Positions 1 through 13,162 are shown, numbered from the stretch's first letter. The stretch is 64,000 bases of DNA from Aldrovandia affinis (GCA_029706075.1 JAINUG010000037.1:5212166-5276165), one strand, 5' to 3'. Numbers and translations are program-made. Notes: generated from the letters alone by a model not told the origin.

Positions 1-2260
1 TAACATTCAGACTCAAATACAAGCTTGTTTGTGCTCAGTGCTCAGTATCAACAATAATTAGTCAACAAAGCTTGGATTCCTGACTAATATTTTTCTGTGT
101 GTGTGGAATCTGTTGATTTTAATTGTTCAGATGGGAGTGCTTTCATGAATTAGCACAATGCATTGGGAGGAACAAGCATTCAATGAAGCAATCAAAATGT
201 CTTCTTTCTTCAAAGGTTTTCCCTCCCGTGAAATATCCCTCAGGGCCCAGTTGCCAAATGTACCCTAAAAATGAAGCAAACCTGGGAAAAAATGAACTGT
301 TGCTCTTGTTTCCGTGGTGCCTGTGTTAGCCAATTGTTCACCGCTTCCACTATCTTCAGCACTGTAGTTCCTGAAAGGAAGAGTTGTTGTGTGTTTTCCA
401 GTAATGGGTCAGTGTGGGATGAGTCAGTGTATATGGGCTTTCAGGATCTGCACCAACCGCTGCGCCTGTCCCTGTGCAGGGTGCAGCGTGTGGAAAAGGG
501 GAACCGAAAAGGGCTGACGGCAGAAACGGGCTTCTCTCCATTCTTCCTGTTTGTGTTTAATTTGGGACAACTTGAGATGTCATCTGGCGCTCGTTCGTAT
601 TTATGAGCCCGTCACATATGTAACCATAGTACTCCACCCATGGGGAATGTTAACTCTCTTTTGTGTGTGCGTGTGTGCGTGCGTGCTTGCGTGCCCGCGC
701 GTGCGTGCATGTGTGTGTGTATTCAGTGCTTTCAAAGTTGATTCACCTCTTACGCAGGTGTTATAGCTTGAACAGTTCAAAAGAGGCACATGGTAACACT
801 CTGATCATGTGCTTTGACCCTCCACTTGGAATACACAGTGAAGGAGTTTTGTGACTTTGTTACAAGCCAAACTCGAGCACCTCAGATTAGGAATATATTT
901 TTAAGATATGGAATTGAACATTTTTTATGTTTCAGAAGTGAAATGAACACAAATAGAGGAAACTATTACATTTATAGCACATAATACAAGATGCTTTGTT
1001 TTGAGATATATTAATATATTAGAAAGCCGTCGCCTGTGAGAACACTCGTTGTGATAGGTGGATGGCGGTGCGGTGCAGAATGTGGAACTTCTATAGATTT
1101 AGCTGTGTGGGAGTGGAGCAGACAGACTTTCTGTTGATCACCACCAAGTTCCTCTCTCCAGCGATTCTTAAGATGAAATTATTAAATAGGCGTGTCCCTT
1201 CAATATGCTGCCTAGCACACGGCGTCGTTGTTTTATTACAGACAATAAAAGGTCAAAACACAAAGATCACAACATATGGAAAGAGCAGTCACTGACATCA
1301 AGTTAATGAGAACTGGATCAATTGAACTGGATCATTTTCATGTTGGCAAGAAAGTCCTAAAGTATGTTGCTAGGAATTCTTTACTTTCTCTCCTAACTTT
1401 GGCCTGTTGTTCCTTTACCTTCATCATCCTCTTCTCTATGTGTGGACCGCCAGGTATTGCATGGTCTTCCTTTTTTGCTTCTCCTTGGTGGTTACATCAG
1501 ACTTTTGTGACGCTCAATGTTGATTTCCTATCCCCAGTCCACCTTCACTCTTGCATCTTTGTCTCTTCTTAGGGGTAAAGTTAATTACGTCTAAGCGGCC
1601 ACCATTCATTGTATTATTTTGCCATTTGATGCACAAAAACCTTGTATGTACTGTGGAGATGCTGGTCTGGCATCTGTCAACATTTAAGGTATGCACCAGC
1701 TTTTTTTGTACCGCCTCTCATAAAAGAGTTGAGTGAGTTGATGTATTTATGGGTGTTATTTTCCCAAGAAGAAGGTGTTTATGTTTTCAGTAAACTGTTT
1801 AAGTTTTTTGCAAGCATGAGAACGTCAGCCAAAACTCTCTCATTAGGAACCCCAGTTTTGGGAAGTGATGCATGAGGCCTGCTCATTTTAATTTTTTATT
1901 TTATTATGACATGTTCCTCATATAAAGTCACTGTTGTTTCAATTCCAGCTGCATATCTAATTGTTTGTGCACCACACAAAACAAAATATGATGGAAAATC
2001 TAAAATAACTACAAATGAAAGCCTACAATTTAAAATATACAGATATGTAGTTAACAAATGCAACGTTTTGATTGATGTGATGATGTTGCTGGGATGTTCT
2101 GTGAAATTGATTTTATGTGGAATTAGCCACAATGAAGGCTGTCTCCATGCTTATACACTGTAGTGTAGCATTGCAGGTAGTAGCTCCTTCTCTCTATTTG
2201 TGCCCTGTGCAGCTTAGGAGCTGAAATGCAAGGAGTAGAGCTAACAAATCTGTTTACTTA
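1..2260. other. Non-coding stretch, no gene seen
   Basis: Short chance reading frames only. A purine-pyrimidine alternating GT/GC tract lies at about 660-720. The rest is AT-rich single-copy-looking DNA. Confidence 0.6.
660..720. repeat. Imperfect GT/GC microsatellite
   Basis: About 60 bases of nearly alternating T/G and C/G (units GTGT, GCGT). This composition favours Z-form DNA in principle. Confidence 0.85.
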
Positions 2261-2273
2261 CATACTGTACACA

Positions 2274-2627
2274 TCCATCCATCCATCCATTATCTAAGCC
2301 GCTTATTCCTGGTCAGGGTCGCGGGGGAGCTGGAGCCTATCCCAGCATGCGTTCCGGGCGAGAGGCAGGAATACACCCTGGACAGGTCGCCAATCCATCG
2401 CAGGGCACACACACCATTCACTCACACACTCATACCTACGGGCAATTTAGACTCTCCAATTAGCCTAATGTGCATGTCTTTGGACTGTGGGAAGAAACCG
2501 GAGTACCCGGAGGAAACCCACGCGGACACGGGGAGAACATGCAAACTCCGCACAGAAAGGCCCCAGGCCTGGATTCGAACCCGAGACCTTCTTGCTGTGA
2601 GGCGACAGCGCTATCCACTGCACTACC
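2274..2627 (-). mobile_element. tRNA-derived SINE with (GGAT)n tail and perfect target duplication
   Basis: Read on the minus strand it starts with a tRNA-like head. The A-box-like GTGCAGTGGAT lies near 2612-2624 and the B box GGTTCGAATCC at 2571-2581. A body common in teleost genomes follows, and it ends in GGAT repeats (ATCC on plus at 2273-2291), the tail type of RTE-clade LINEs. CATACTGTACACA occurs at 2261-2273 and again at 2628-2640, a perfect 13-bp target site duplication that fixes both ends. Confidence 0.88.
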
Positions 2628-5447
2628 CATACTGTACACAAATAATGAAAAATGGATCTGCCTATTATAAAACAGTGCTTTCCTGGTATGGTAATCAGAC
2701 AGTATCGTAACAGTATCTCAGTAAATTGCAGTATGTTTTATTTTATCTTTTCCCTTATATTTATCTAAAAGTCAGTTTGGGTCAGTTTGAAAAACCTTTC
2801 CTACTACTACTGGTTTGAAACCATTAGTTTTGGTTTGAAACCATTAGTCTTTTGATAGTGGCCATTGACACAATTGAAATGAAATGCTGTATGCAGATTT
2901 TCCTTTGAACCCATGAATTCTTGTGGTTAATTGTCGCATATTGCAAATGAAATACCATTGAAATAAAAGTGAAACAATATGTTCCCTATTTAGAATAGCT
3001 GAAACTGTGGTATTTGTCTCATGAGCATAACCTACATTTAATTTGCTGTATTCCATGTACTCAATCAAACCTACATACACATTCATAAATACCTGGGCAT
3101 GCGCGCACATACACACACACGCACACAAATGTGTGACACCGTGACCAGTGTTCTCTTAGATTGCTGGTCCGTGCTGTATCTGGAGTCAGATTATCCCTGG
3201 TCTTGTCCCCTCTCTCTGTTGGCGTGGTGTGAGGCATTCACACCATCTGTCAACTGGTCTCCTGGACGCAGGACACGTGCAATACTCTGTCTGCCCGAGT
3301 TGCGCCTCGAAAACCATCAGCCTGTCATCTCTACCGTGGAATCACTGCAGTGTGCAGGAGACACCACAGGCTAAGTTCCGTAGACATTTAAGATTTAAGA
3401 TGCAATATAACATGAAGTATCATCCAGCGAGGATACATAAAAAGATGCAGGCTGTGTCTCTATTCCGTCCTTCTTGGGAAAATGGTCCTCGTAAATTCTC
3501 ATGTACAATACCAAAAATCAGCGTGGGTTTTCATCTGTGAGACAGGCTTGTTTTGAGGCTCTCTGTAAATTGGTGCTACAAAAGAAGTGTGGGATTCGAC
3601 ACGAGCTGTTTGGCTGTAGTACAGAAAATACATATGCGCATTCCAAAGACGCTGGTTTCGGAACAACAGTGTCATGGAGATGTCTTCTTGAAGCAACTTG
3701 TTTCACTCTCATTAGTTATCGCATCAGGTGAAAGTTAGTACATAAGCAAGGGGACAGGACCATAATTAATAAAACTGAAATCTGGAACATGTCTGGTGCC
3801 TTTCCTGCCTCTGGGCCATTGTGCAGTTTTAATGCACACTGTAAACAGCTCAACATTCAATGAACAGTGTGCTTCCATTCTTGATCTGCAGGTAACAATA
3901 TCACAAGAAGTTTATTTGAAAAAACGGTGCAAACCTAGTCAATGATGAACCCTGCAAAAAGCTCCTTTGCAAATGAAGTGCATTGTAGTCCATGCTCAAA
4001 GCACTTTTGTACTCCACTCAAAGTGGACCTTTGACTCCACAGGTATGTAATGTAAACTTCTAGAAAGAAATATCACCTTGGAAACCAACGTCTTTATTCT
4101 CTAAAGCCAGGAGCTGGGGCAGTGACGACGGGGCCGTGTATGAGTGATAAACGTTTTGGGTGGCTGGAAAATTCCACTTTAATTATTAACCAAGATATGG
4201 GCTCTCCATGGTCAATTGTTTGTATATTGGGTCTGTGTTGTGGCCTATTAAGATTTTTTCAAACGATGACCTATGCATGTTGTAGGTTTTCATGGCTCTC
4301 AAACATAAGTAATAAACCAAAGAAAGGTCACCATGTTGTAGCAGTTTTGCTCTCTTATGTTGTTTGTTCTTTATTTGAATGTTTCCTCCATACCCCCATT
4401 CCAAGTAACTAATCATTTGGGCTTCCTGTTTACTTTAAAAACAAAATAATTTCTGTAATTGCAAAGCTTGTTTTTCTTTGGCTCATTGGTACTCTCAGAA
4501 GGGTTTAAAACATGATTTTATGGTGACACAGTGTTCAGCCCTTGAACTGCACCAACCATTTTGATTGTCCTCTGTAGCTCTAATTAAAATCAATCATGAA
4601 TAAACCATAAATACATATCAGTGCAACCTTTTTTAAAATAGAAAACTAAAATGTCATGATGTAACAAAAGCACAGCCCTGCACACCTTGTGCCCCGGATT
4701 GAGTGATTTGGTGAGTACAGGAAATAGAATTTAACTGCACACTTTTGCATAAATTTTAACACTTGCCTTTTTTCATCACTCTGACAGGTAATGTTTCTCT
4801 GTGCGCTCTTGCATCCTGCCCTTGCTGTGGCAGGGCCTGTGCTGTGTGTCGAGACGTCTAACGCTGTTCCCTCTGGCTGGCGAGAGGTTGGCATGGCTCA
4901 CTGCACCTGGCATGCCAGAGCCACTTAGACTGAAAATTGCCTCAGATGGTATGTCAATGGCTTTTTAAATGTTCCCCTGACCCTACGCATTTTAGTTGAT
5001 GCTTACATTAATTTGAGGTTCGCCCTTGTTCCTCTGACTTCCCTGTTCTGCTGGGCTTTTTGTTCCAGGAACGCAGCTGGCTTTGTGATAGGGCTACAAA
5101 GGAAGTAATGTGAGTTCTGGTGAATGTTTAGGCTGATGCAACACTGCCATTCTGACCCTGGAGTGCAACGCTTTGTCCCTCTCACTCTCACAGTGTTATT
5201 TTTAAAACTTAATGCATAAAAGTGCAGGTCAGCATACTGCACCACGAGAGTCATTGTCAATCTTAATCATTATGATCATATAAACCCACGGTACCCCTGT
5301 GGAAATCAGTCTGTCCATTCAAAATCTGAGATGCCTACATTTTATTTCCCCTATTCTTGGCAGTGTTTTTGTGGGGTTTTATTTTATTCATCATTCCAGA
5401 TAATGTGACCACTTGTGTCACTTGCATTTGTTAACAAGACACGCACA

Positions 5448-5473
5448 TGCACACACACACACACACACACACA
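5448..5473. repeat. (CA)n microsatellite
   Basis: About 13 uninterrupted CA units. Confidence 0.95.
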
Positions 5474-5792
5474 ATCAAATAATATGTTTATATAGTTTGT
5501 TCAAGCACAAGCCCTTGAACCCCCCACCCCACACACCCACATCACTCTTTTATTCAGGACCCCTTCTTTGCAAGTGGAACAAATGGCCGGCAGCAGGTGT
5601 TTAACAGGGAGAGCGTGAAGAATAAAGTTATCAGAAGAGGAAGCCTGCTAAGAGCCTCTCCAGTATCCGAGCAAGTATGCTCTTATGGAGAAAAAAAAGG
5701 TTTGCTGCTGAGTTATAGCTTGTGCTAATCTATCTGGCAAATGATTGACCCTCTCGGTAGAGCGTGTTTGCCAAAGGACCGGAAAATATTAT

Positions 5793-5840
5793 CAGTGACC
5801 TTCAGCGAGGGTCACTGCACCAGGCAGAGGGCAAAGGTTA
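5793..5840. promoter_or_regulatory. Candidate nuclear-receptor binding cluster
   Basis: CAGTGACC (5793-5800) and GGTCACTG (5810-5817) form perfect 8-bp inverted arms nine bases apart. Eleven bases later AGGGCAAAGGTTA (5828-5840) resembles a DR1/HNF4 site. This is a motif match only; no expression evidence is available and chance is possible. Confidence 0.25.
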
Positions 5841-7069
5841 ACAGTTAAAAGCTACCCATGTTTCAACGTAAATGGCTTTTTACTATGTAACAGAGAAAGT
5901 ATGGAACACATGGTCAGGCTACCTACATGCATGCCTTTTGGTGCATGTTTTTTAAATTGTTTTTTTGTTGTTTTTTGTTTTAAAGAGAATTTTTTTTTTT
6001 TTACTAACATACAAAACAGCTGATACAAGGGTTGTTCTGCCAGCTTATGTCCCATCATGAATACACACCATTGCCACTGTGGAGCTGGGACCAAGCTGAC
6101 TTGAAAAGTTCAAGTTCACTTTGGTTTTTCATTATCCTTTTCGTCAAGCCAAATGAAAGTGAATCATGTCTACTTGACTCCACCACCAGTTGGGCCAGAG
6201 GCAGGGTTGGCAAACTGTATAGTAATGCTGCATTGGTCTCAATTTCAAAGCTGTCAGGAAGGAGGGAATTGAACAGAATGTTTCTGTCAACGTTGTGTCA
6301 CTTCCAGTTGAGCTGTGGAATGAATGCAATGTATAAAAAAATCTACCTGTAACATGTTTTTTGGCTCACATATAAATTATTCTCCTCTCTTGAAAAACAG
6401 ACAACTAATAGCTATAGCTTTATATTTACAGAAAGAACAATCAAATGAAGCACCGGTACACTCAATTGCAAAGTAAAATAACTTAACCTGGGTCATCCAG
6501 GATAGAATACTATCCAGGCCAACTTGGCTTGGTTTTGCTCAGAATTCTTCCACCAGGGGAAAAGTGGTGACAATAAATATAAGTCAACAAGAAAATATTA
6601 GCACATTAAAGTAATGCTTCTCCATCAGCAAGTGTGCAGAATTACATTATATGATAGAGAAGAAAGTCAATCTTGCACAGGGTGCAAGCACTTCATTAGA
6701 TTGAAAGAGAAAGCAGTGTATTTAGATGTAGGTCCAACGTATCATGTCTTGAATTGGGGAAGAGCCTAGGGAAGCAGAGAGTGCTTTGGATAGGGATTGT
6801 GGTCCGGTGTGTGTCTGTAAAGGCAGAAAGGAAGCTTGAAGGGGAGGCTTTGACCCTCAGCACACTTCAGTCAGCACCAATGTTCTCTGGAGAGACACAC
6901 AGAAGGTTCTTTCACACTATGTACCGGTCTGATCCACCTCAGTCTGGTTAAGTCTGGTGTAAAATACTGACCTGCACAAAGTCTGGACCTACATGTATCT
7001 GATCTGATTCCAGGACATCTGGCTTTGCTGTCAAAATCATGGTGGCAACTGGATAGCATTGCTTTAATA

Positions 7070-8690
7070 TTAGACAATGAGACTCTCATGTGGTACATTG
7101 TCAAATGCTTTTTCAAAGTCCAAATATATAATATCAAACCTGGTTCAAGTCAAAGCACTTTGTAGCCTGCTCAAAAAAGTCAAGGAGGCTTGTTAGGTGT
7201 GATCTCCCCTTAAGAAAACCATGTTGACTATCCCTTAAAATACAATTGTTTTTCAAGGATTATACCTACTTGCCCCTAATAATACATTTCAGGATTTTAC
7301 ATGAGATGCAAGTTAAACTGACAGGCCTGCAGTTCTCTGGGTCAGTATGGTACCCCTTCTAAAACTTGCTTTTAGTCATATGGAATTTCTCCAGTGTTTA
7401 GGGATTGCATAAAAATATCTGTGGTTTATAAATAATCTCCCCAAGTTCCTTGGGTACTCTGATATATGCCATTGGGGCCTGCTGCCTTATTTGTCTTAAG
7501 TTTTTGTAATTTTTCTAGTACTTCTCCATTCCTTATCTCAATGTCCTCTATGACATTCTGTACACTGGGTGTACTTTTAGGCATCTTCTCTGTTTAGAGT
7601 ATCAGAAATATCCTTATTATTATAAAGCAAGTTACTTCCTTATTCATAATGCATTTAACCACTTCCTTAAGTTTCCTACAGTAATGAAAAAACTTCTTAG
7701 CATTACTTTTTACGTCTTGGGAAATGAATGAATTGAATTTCAAAGTGCCCTGTAGCTGCCCATATTTTAGCTTTTAGCTTTTTTTAGCTACATTACAATT
7801 ATCTACTTTGTTTCCCTCCTAATTGTCTTTTTTATGCACTCGGCACAGTCTTTTCCTTTGTCTAAAAATCTCCTGTAAACATTTATCCATCCACTGTGGA
7901 GACTACTTTTAAATCTTATTTTTTCTTAAATTTGGGATGAATTGCACTGTGTACCATCAATAGCCCTTTTAAATGTATTCCATTTTTCATTCACAGTTTT
8001 GCAATATAGAAGTTTTACCAGATCTATATTACTTAAATTATCTCTGAAGTTAAAACTTAACTTTATTAAGTCTTAACTTTACAAAAAATATCAAAATTCT
8101 GTCAGGATATTACACAATTAAAAGTCATTAACCAAATCTAAAACATCTGCTTCTAATTTACCCTATGCTGACACTACTTCCCAATTAATAGGGGGCTAAT
8201 TGAAGGCACTCATTATTAATGTCTCTCCTACCTTGAGAAGCTTGTTTTATGTTTCCATAGAGCATAGTATTTACGTTGCTGTCGGAAGTTGGTGGCCTAT
8301 AGCATACTCCTATATTCTCACTCCTTCTCACATTCTCCCAGCAGTCTAATCCAGATGTTCTCATAAGGAATGAGTGGGTGAATTCCTGGAATTTCCTGCA
8401 CAGGGATTTTCTTTCACATAAAGTGCCACACCCCCACCTCTTGTATTTGTTCTATCCTTCCTAATCAGTTTGTACCCCTCTACATTATATTCATCTCCAT
8501 CCACTGCGCCAAGCCAATGTCCAAATGATTCTCTGGAAGAGCAACAAACTGTTTATCTTTTAATTTGCCAACACAACCTTCAGTCAAGTTGACTTACACA
8601 GGGTTTTTATCCAACTTTAGTTTTTGCTGGACATATATCTTACATTTTGCTCTCTGACATTTGTTTACAATATCCTGACAGTGAAGGGAA
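7070..8690 (-). mobile_element. Degenerate non-LTR retrotransposon (CR1/L2/Rex-type LINE), endonuclease and partial RT
   Basis: On the minus strand, broken frames still spell endonuclease motifs: EGYKLIRKDR and GGGVALYVKE (about 8408-8490), GVCYRPP (about 8285-8313) and FN*PPINWE (about 8178-8208, from GDFNxPxINW). Reverse-transcriptase motifs follow: KLKTNKAAGPNGI (about 7467-7506), a frameshifted RVPKELG, and IIYLDFEKAFDNVPH (about 7087-7135). Homology stops just after this, so the RT catalytic core downstream and the 3' end are missing. Several stops and frameshifts show an old, dead copy. The clade is not resolved beyond the jockey-like group. Confidence 0.82.
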
Positions 8691-9546
8691 TGCACTGTTG
8701 TCAACCTTTGTTCTTTACAAACAAACAATAATTAAATTGCCATTCAGGAATAGATCTCCCTCTCTATCTCTCTCTCATCTCCTTGGAAACACAGCAGTTG
8801 GGTAAGGCCTGTGCTGCTACTCAATGGTCACATAGCAGAGGTGCAGGTACTTAATGGTCACTTAGCACACACATCTCAAAGATACAGATTTGCATAATTT
8901 ATACATTGCACTACTATATGATATGTAATAACACTGATATTGGAGACCTTTACTGAGCAATACACTTAACAAATGTACAGTATAGAGTCACTCACAAAAA
9001 CATAGTACAGTAGAACCTTAGAGATAAAAATCTCAAGAGCTATGGACAACTGGTCAACTGAACATGGTACGAACCTGGAATTAGCATCCACAATTACGCC
9101 AACATCAACATCAACCTCTTTATTATCAAAAAAATGAATCAAACTGCCCATTGAGAAAAGGGATATCTTAGTACTATTGCTGTAGTATGTGGGAAAATCA
9201 ACAGGGATTGGTATAAAGATGGTGACAGAAAAATAACAAGCAGTTCACACCAGTGTGTCCATTCTATTCTTACTGATGCCAATGACAGACACACAGTTGT
9301 GTTTGGAATATCTGTAACTGAACATTGTAAATGATGACATGATGATTGCTGCTTGTTTTGCTGTTTGCTAGTTAGTAATAAACTAGCTAAGACTCGACAC
9401 AGAAAAATAGATTTTGAGTACACATAATTCATAAACAGCAGTGAGAGTAAATAACGTTACTCAAGTCAACATTATGGAATGAAAGCACTACTAATGACCG
9501 GCTCATTTTAACACTTTTATTTGATCAAATCCTAGCCTACGCTCCA
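8691..9546. other. Non-coding stretch, no gene seen
   Basis: AT-rich sequence. It may include further unrecognised LINE 5' sequence near the left edge. No supported gene. Confidence 0.5.
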
Positions 9547-9559
9547 AAAATTGGTATAT

Positions 9560-9895
9560 ATTTTTTTCCTGGCCCAATTTAGTGGCCAATTATACCCTCT
9601 ATTTATTTTTATTTGCCCTCCCCACACAAACTCCCGGTCCGTCTCTACGAAGCAAGCTAATTCTCTGAGGGCAACAAACTCTGCTTCCTTAGAGACGGAA
9701 TTCACCCACTCACATTCTGGAGACACCCTTACGCACTTCTCAGCTAGTTTTTGTTGGCTCACCCTCCCCCCTCCTCCAATTGGGGCTCGCCGTCAGGGCC
9801 AGTCTGGCACAGTCGGGTTCCAAACCGCGACCATGATAGGCAGCTCACACTCGTAAATGAGTGCCTTAGACCGCTATGCTGTCAGAGGCCCCCCT
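9560..9895 (-). mobile_element. tRNA-derived SINE, ~360-bp family, diverged copy
   Basis: On minus it begins GGGGGCCTCTGACAGCATAG, has a B-box-like GGTTTGGAACCC near 9815-9826, and ends with the tail motif ATAATTGGCCACTAAATTGG. That tail is shared with copies at 31.6, 37.0 and 53.1 kb. AAATTGGTATAT (9548-9559) and AAATTGGTGTAT (9896-9907) are a 12-bp target duplication with one mismatch. Confidence 0.75.
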
Positions 9896-9907
9896 AAATT
9901 GGTGTAT

Positions 9908-11317
9908 TTTGACATCACTTTCAGAGTACAAGACAATTTCAGAGTGCTGAAGAACCTCCATTCCTGATGCATTTATTTTTATTTATTTCATTTAATATGT
10001 CAGAGCACTTGACATTCATTCATACATGTCAAACACAACCAATTTTAATTCATTTTTTTCTCTCAAAAGAAAAATACCCTAACGTACATATGAATATAAA
10101 TCACAGTTTGTGTTAAGTTTAATAAAACAGTACAGGGCTAAAAGGGCAAAGTGCCAGGTTATCTTTAAATATTGATCACCTCAGTCTGCTGACATAAGCT
10201 TAGCCCATATTATCTGAGCTAAATGACTTGAGTTAAGAGTTCCTGGTTATCACAGTGGCAACCTTTGAACACAGGTCACATAAATCGGTCTGGCCTATCG
10301 ACTGTCACCTGGTTTAGAGCTCATTTTTTGCTCATGTAAATCTATGCTGGTTAACACCCCTGAATTGATTTGACGGGTATTTATGGCCATAAACCAATGA
10401 ATCAGCCCTGTCTTATGACTTTTGAGTTTTTTCATGCCCAAGGATTTGTGCCATGTCCTTTATATCACAATTAATTGATTACAGTATCATTACAATTACA
10501 AATGCTCATTTTGAACAAATGTATATTAAGCCACTGAAGCGTGCAGACTAATTACATCTCATGTTTCTGCACAGTGTGTAGTACAATTCTCAAGTCTGTT
10601 CCCCAGGCAGTCAAAAAAATAAATAAGTTCAACATACAGTTATCATTATGCATGTATATTGTACCAAACCAGAGCTTGAAATTGACTCTGTAGTTCTGGG
10701 TTTCTGTAAAGAAGCCTAGCCATTTTCAGCAGACCTTACCAGGTAGATGTGTAAATGCTTTGGTATTTGCAATAAAAAAAAATCCCCACAGGCAAACTCT
10801 GGGTGCCTTTAGGATGCCAAGGAATGTCATAATATAATTTGTGAAGAATTACTCAAGTTGCGTGTGAATTTGATTGATAGACATTTCATAACTGACACAC
10901 AACACTTATGCTCTCCAATGGCTTACATTTCTCCCATATCCACATCCCGAATTTAACATTTGTCAAGAGCTGTCCATTCACACAGTACAATTTATAGAGG
11001 ATTTCTAAGGGATGTGCACAGGCCCGCTTCTACAAGGGTGCAGCAGATTAGTATTTTTCACCCTCAGTTGAATATTGTAATAAAACGTTTGAAAAGCACC
11101 ACAAATGTTCTGTACATTACTCGTATGCATGCACATCCTTGCAAGCTCATAACACACGCAGCAGGCAGTATTCTTTGATCTTGCCTCATGCATTGTCCCA
11201 TGCCATTTGTTTGGTGTTACAGAGAATTTTGACCTACCATAGTCAACTTTTTGTGTGCGAGACCAGTTTGCAAATGGTTAGCTATGCGTAGCTAACGGAG
11301 CTAGCTACAACATTATA
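9908..11317. other. Non-coding stretch, no gene seen
   Basis: Mostly AT-rich. The part at about 10150-10420 is less repetitive and has homeobox-like words (TTTATGG, TGATTTGAC). This is not enough to call a regulatory element. Confidence 0.45.
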
Positions 11318-11700
11318 ATGGATATTCTCAAATGGTTGCAGCAAAAGCCAAACACCAGCAGCACCACCGCCACTGCCACCACCACAGCCAAAGACACAGA
11401 GGCAGACTGTGCCAGCCAGCACAGTGTGCGCTGCAGCTAGCTCCTAGAGCACCCCCTCTCATTCCAGATGCGCCCTTAGTGATTTTGTTCTGGAATCGGG
11501 CCTGGATGTGCATTGCTCCTCCTGAGGGATAAGTGGGAAATTTCTGGCACCAAAGATGAAGGTGCCACAGCAGTTTTAAACTTTACTTTAGGCAAACAAC
11601 ATCTCTGTAGTTCCACATCAGCAGTTGGAACTAGCTGGACTGTGAGAAACTCTGCAAAACAAAAGCAATGCTGAGCATTTACAACAACCACAGCAACAAC
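11318..11700 (+). pseudogene. Possible broken transposase-like reading frame
   Basis: From ATG at 11318 the frame reads MDILKWLQQKPNTSSTTATA, then a Thr/Ala-rich stretch, and stops at 11438. The same frame continues after a few stops with coding-like text. A short basic start followed by Ser/Thr/Ala low complexity resembles N-termini of hAT-type transposases, but no zinc finger or catalytic motif was found. Confidence 0.25.
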
Positions 11701-12002
11701 TTACATGAACTAGGTATGAAAGAGGCAAAAATTGAGGGTTAAAATGGCTGACATGGAGGAGACTATTCCAGAGCTGTTTGCATGCCAGTGCTTGTCCTGT
11801 GTAATGTGAAAAACAACACAACAACCTTAGTAATGTATATTATAGTAATGTATTGGGACATGTAAGAAAAATAATTGTAAAACAAGGGAAATGATATTTA
11901 GCCTGACACTTTGGTTGTTTTATAAAACAAATTGATTGTGAAGCTTAAAAGGTATATGTATGAATTAAGTATGAATGTACAGTACTTGATACTGGATATA
12001 CA

Positions 12003-12135
12003 GAGGGTATAAAAGGTATTCTACCCCTTTGGCATTTTTCACATTTGATTTTCTTACTTCATGGAATCAAAATGGATTTAATTGGGATTTATTGCCACTG
12101 ATCAACACAAAATACTCCATAATGTCGAATAACAA
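12003..12135. mobile_element. Tc1-like transposon terminal fragment
   Basis: The run from GGGTATAAAAGGTATTCTAC through ATGGATTTAATTGG and CTGATCAACACAAAATAC resembles the long terminal repeats of fish Tc1-like elements. Only one end is recognisable. No transposase and no partner repeat were found. Confidence 0.5.
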
Positions 12136-13009
12136 AATAACTCGTTCATTAATTATAAATAAAAAACAGACTACAGGGTTTCTCATTCCATATCGATTTT
12201 ATAAAACAGATCCATCCAAAGATACTCATATCAACAAGACCATTTTAAATAGAAATCTTAAACAGACTATAAGGTGTCTTCTTCTGCAAGCAAAGTTATT
12301 CAGTCACTAAGCAACAAGAGTTACATTCCTGAATCTGAGCTAGGATTCATGCAGAATCTCATTGATTTCACCGTTCGTCTGTCAGAACAGGAGCACGACA
12401 GAATGCTGTAAATTACATTGCAGGAGATTATCAGTAAAAAAAATCAGCATCATGTAAAAAATCTGGTTTTGGGGACATATAATGTTGCTCTCCCACAATA
12501 ATGATTTTACTTCTACTTTCACTCTTTACTGTATTATCATTTATTTTATTTAAAATTATTTATTTTCTTTTTCTTTTTACAATGATTTTCCTGCCTCTTT
12601 TACTGCTTTTATTTATTTTAATCTTTTCATTATGTGCATTAGTTTAGTCTCTATTCAGACTGCCTTTGTTGTCTTATTTGATTGATTGATTGATTGATTA
12701 GAGAGGACTAGCTTCCTATGTCTATTCCCAATGTCTTCTCTTGTGATCTAAATGCAAAAAGAAGTACCTAGGACCAGGCAATATCTGAAGCCTTGTATAG
12801 GGACCAGAACACATCTTTGTGTGGCAGATGTGTACATTATGATTTTTTTTTTAAATTTTAGTTGATTAAACATTTGTTTAAAAAATATACCAATAAAATT
12901 ATTCAAAATTAACCACTCCATGCCAGTGCATATACAAGAATATATGGCACCCCCCAGTTTTCAGCCTATGGCTTAACACCACCATAACACATATGGCATA
13001 TGTATGTAG
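12136..13009. other. Non-coding stretch, no gene seen
   Basis: AT-rich, with a short GATT tandem run near 12680-12700. No supported gene. Confidence 0.5.
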
Positions 13010-13011
13010 TA

Positions 13012-13162
13012 TATACCATCTAGCAGACGCTTTGATCCAAAGGGACTTACAGTAGTGAATGCATACATTTTTCATTATATGTGGTCCCAATGGGAATCAA
13101 ACCCACAACCTAAGCGTTGTCAGCGCCATGCTCTACCTACTGAGCCACACAGAGCCACAGCT
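13012..13162 (-). mobile_element. tRNA-derived SINE with L2/RSg-1-like tail
   Basis: On minus: CTGTGTGGCTCAGTAGGTAG (A box TGGCTCAGTAGG), then B box GGGTTTGATTCCC (13092-13104), then CTGTAAGTCCCTTTGGATCA and GCGTCTGCTAGATGG. The last part matches the tail shared by fish HpaI-type SINEs and L2-clade LINEs. Related copies are at 15.6 and 59.5 kb. Confidence 0.8.

Larger units (their letters stand above)
2641..7069. other. Non-coding stretch, no gene seen
   Basis: Contains CA repeats near 3109-3126 and 5448-5473 and a T-run near 5990-6002. A cluster of nuclear-receptor-like half sites lies at 5793-5840. No supported exon or RNA gene. Confidence 0.55.
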
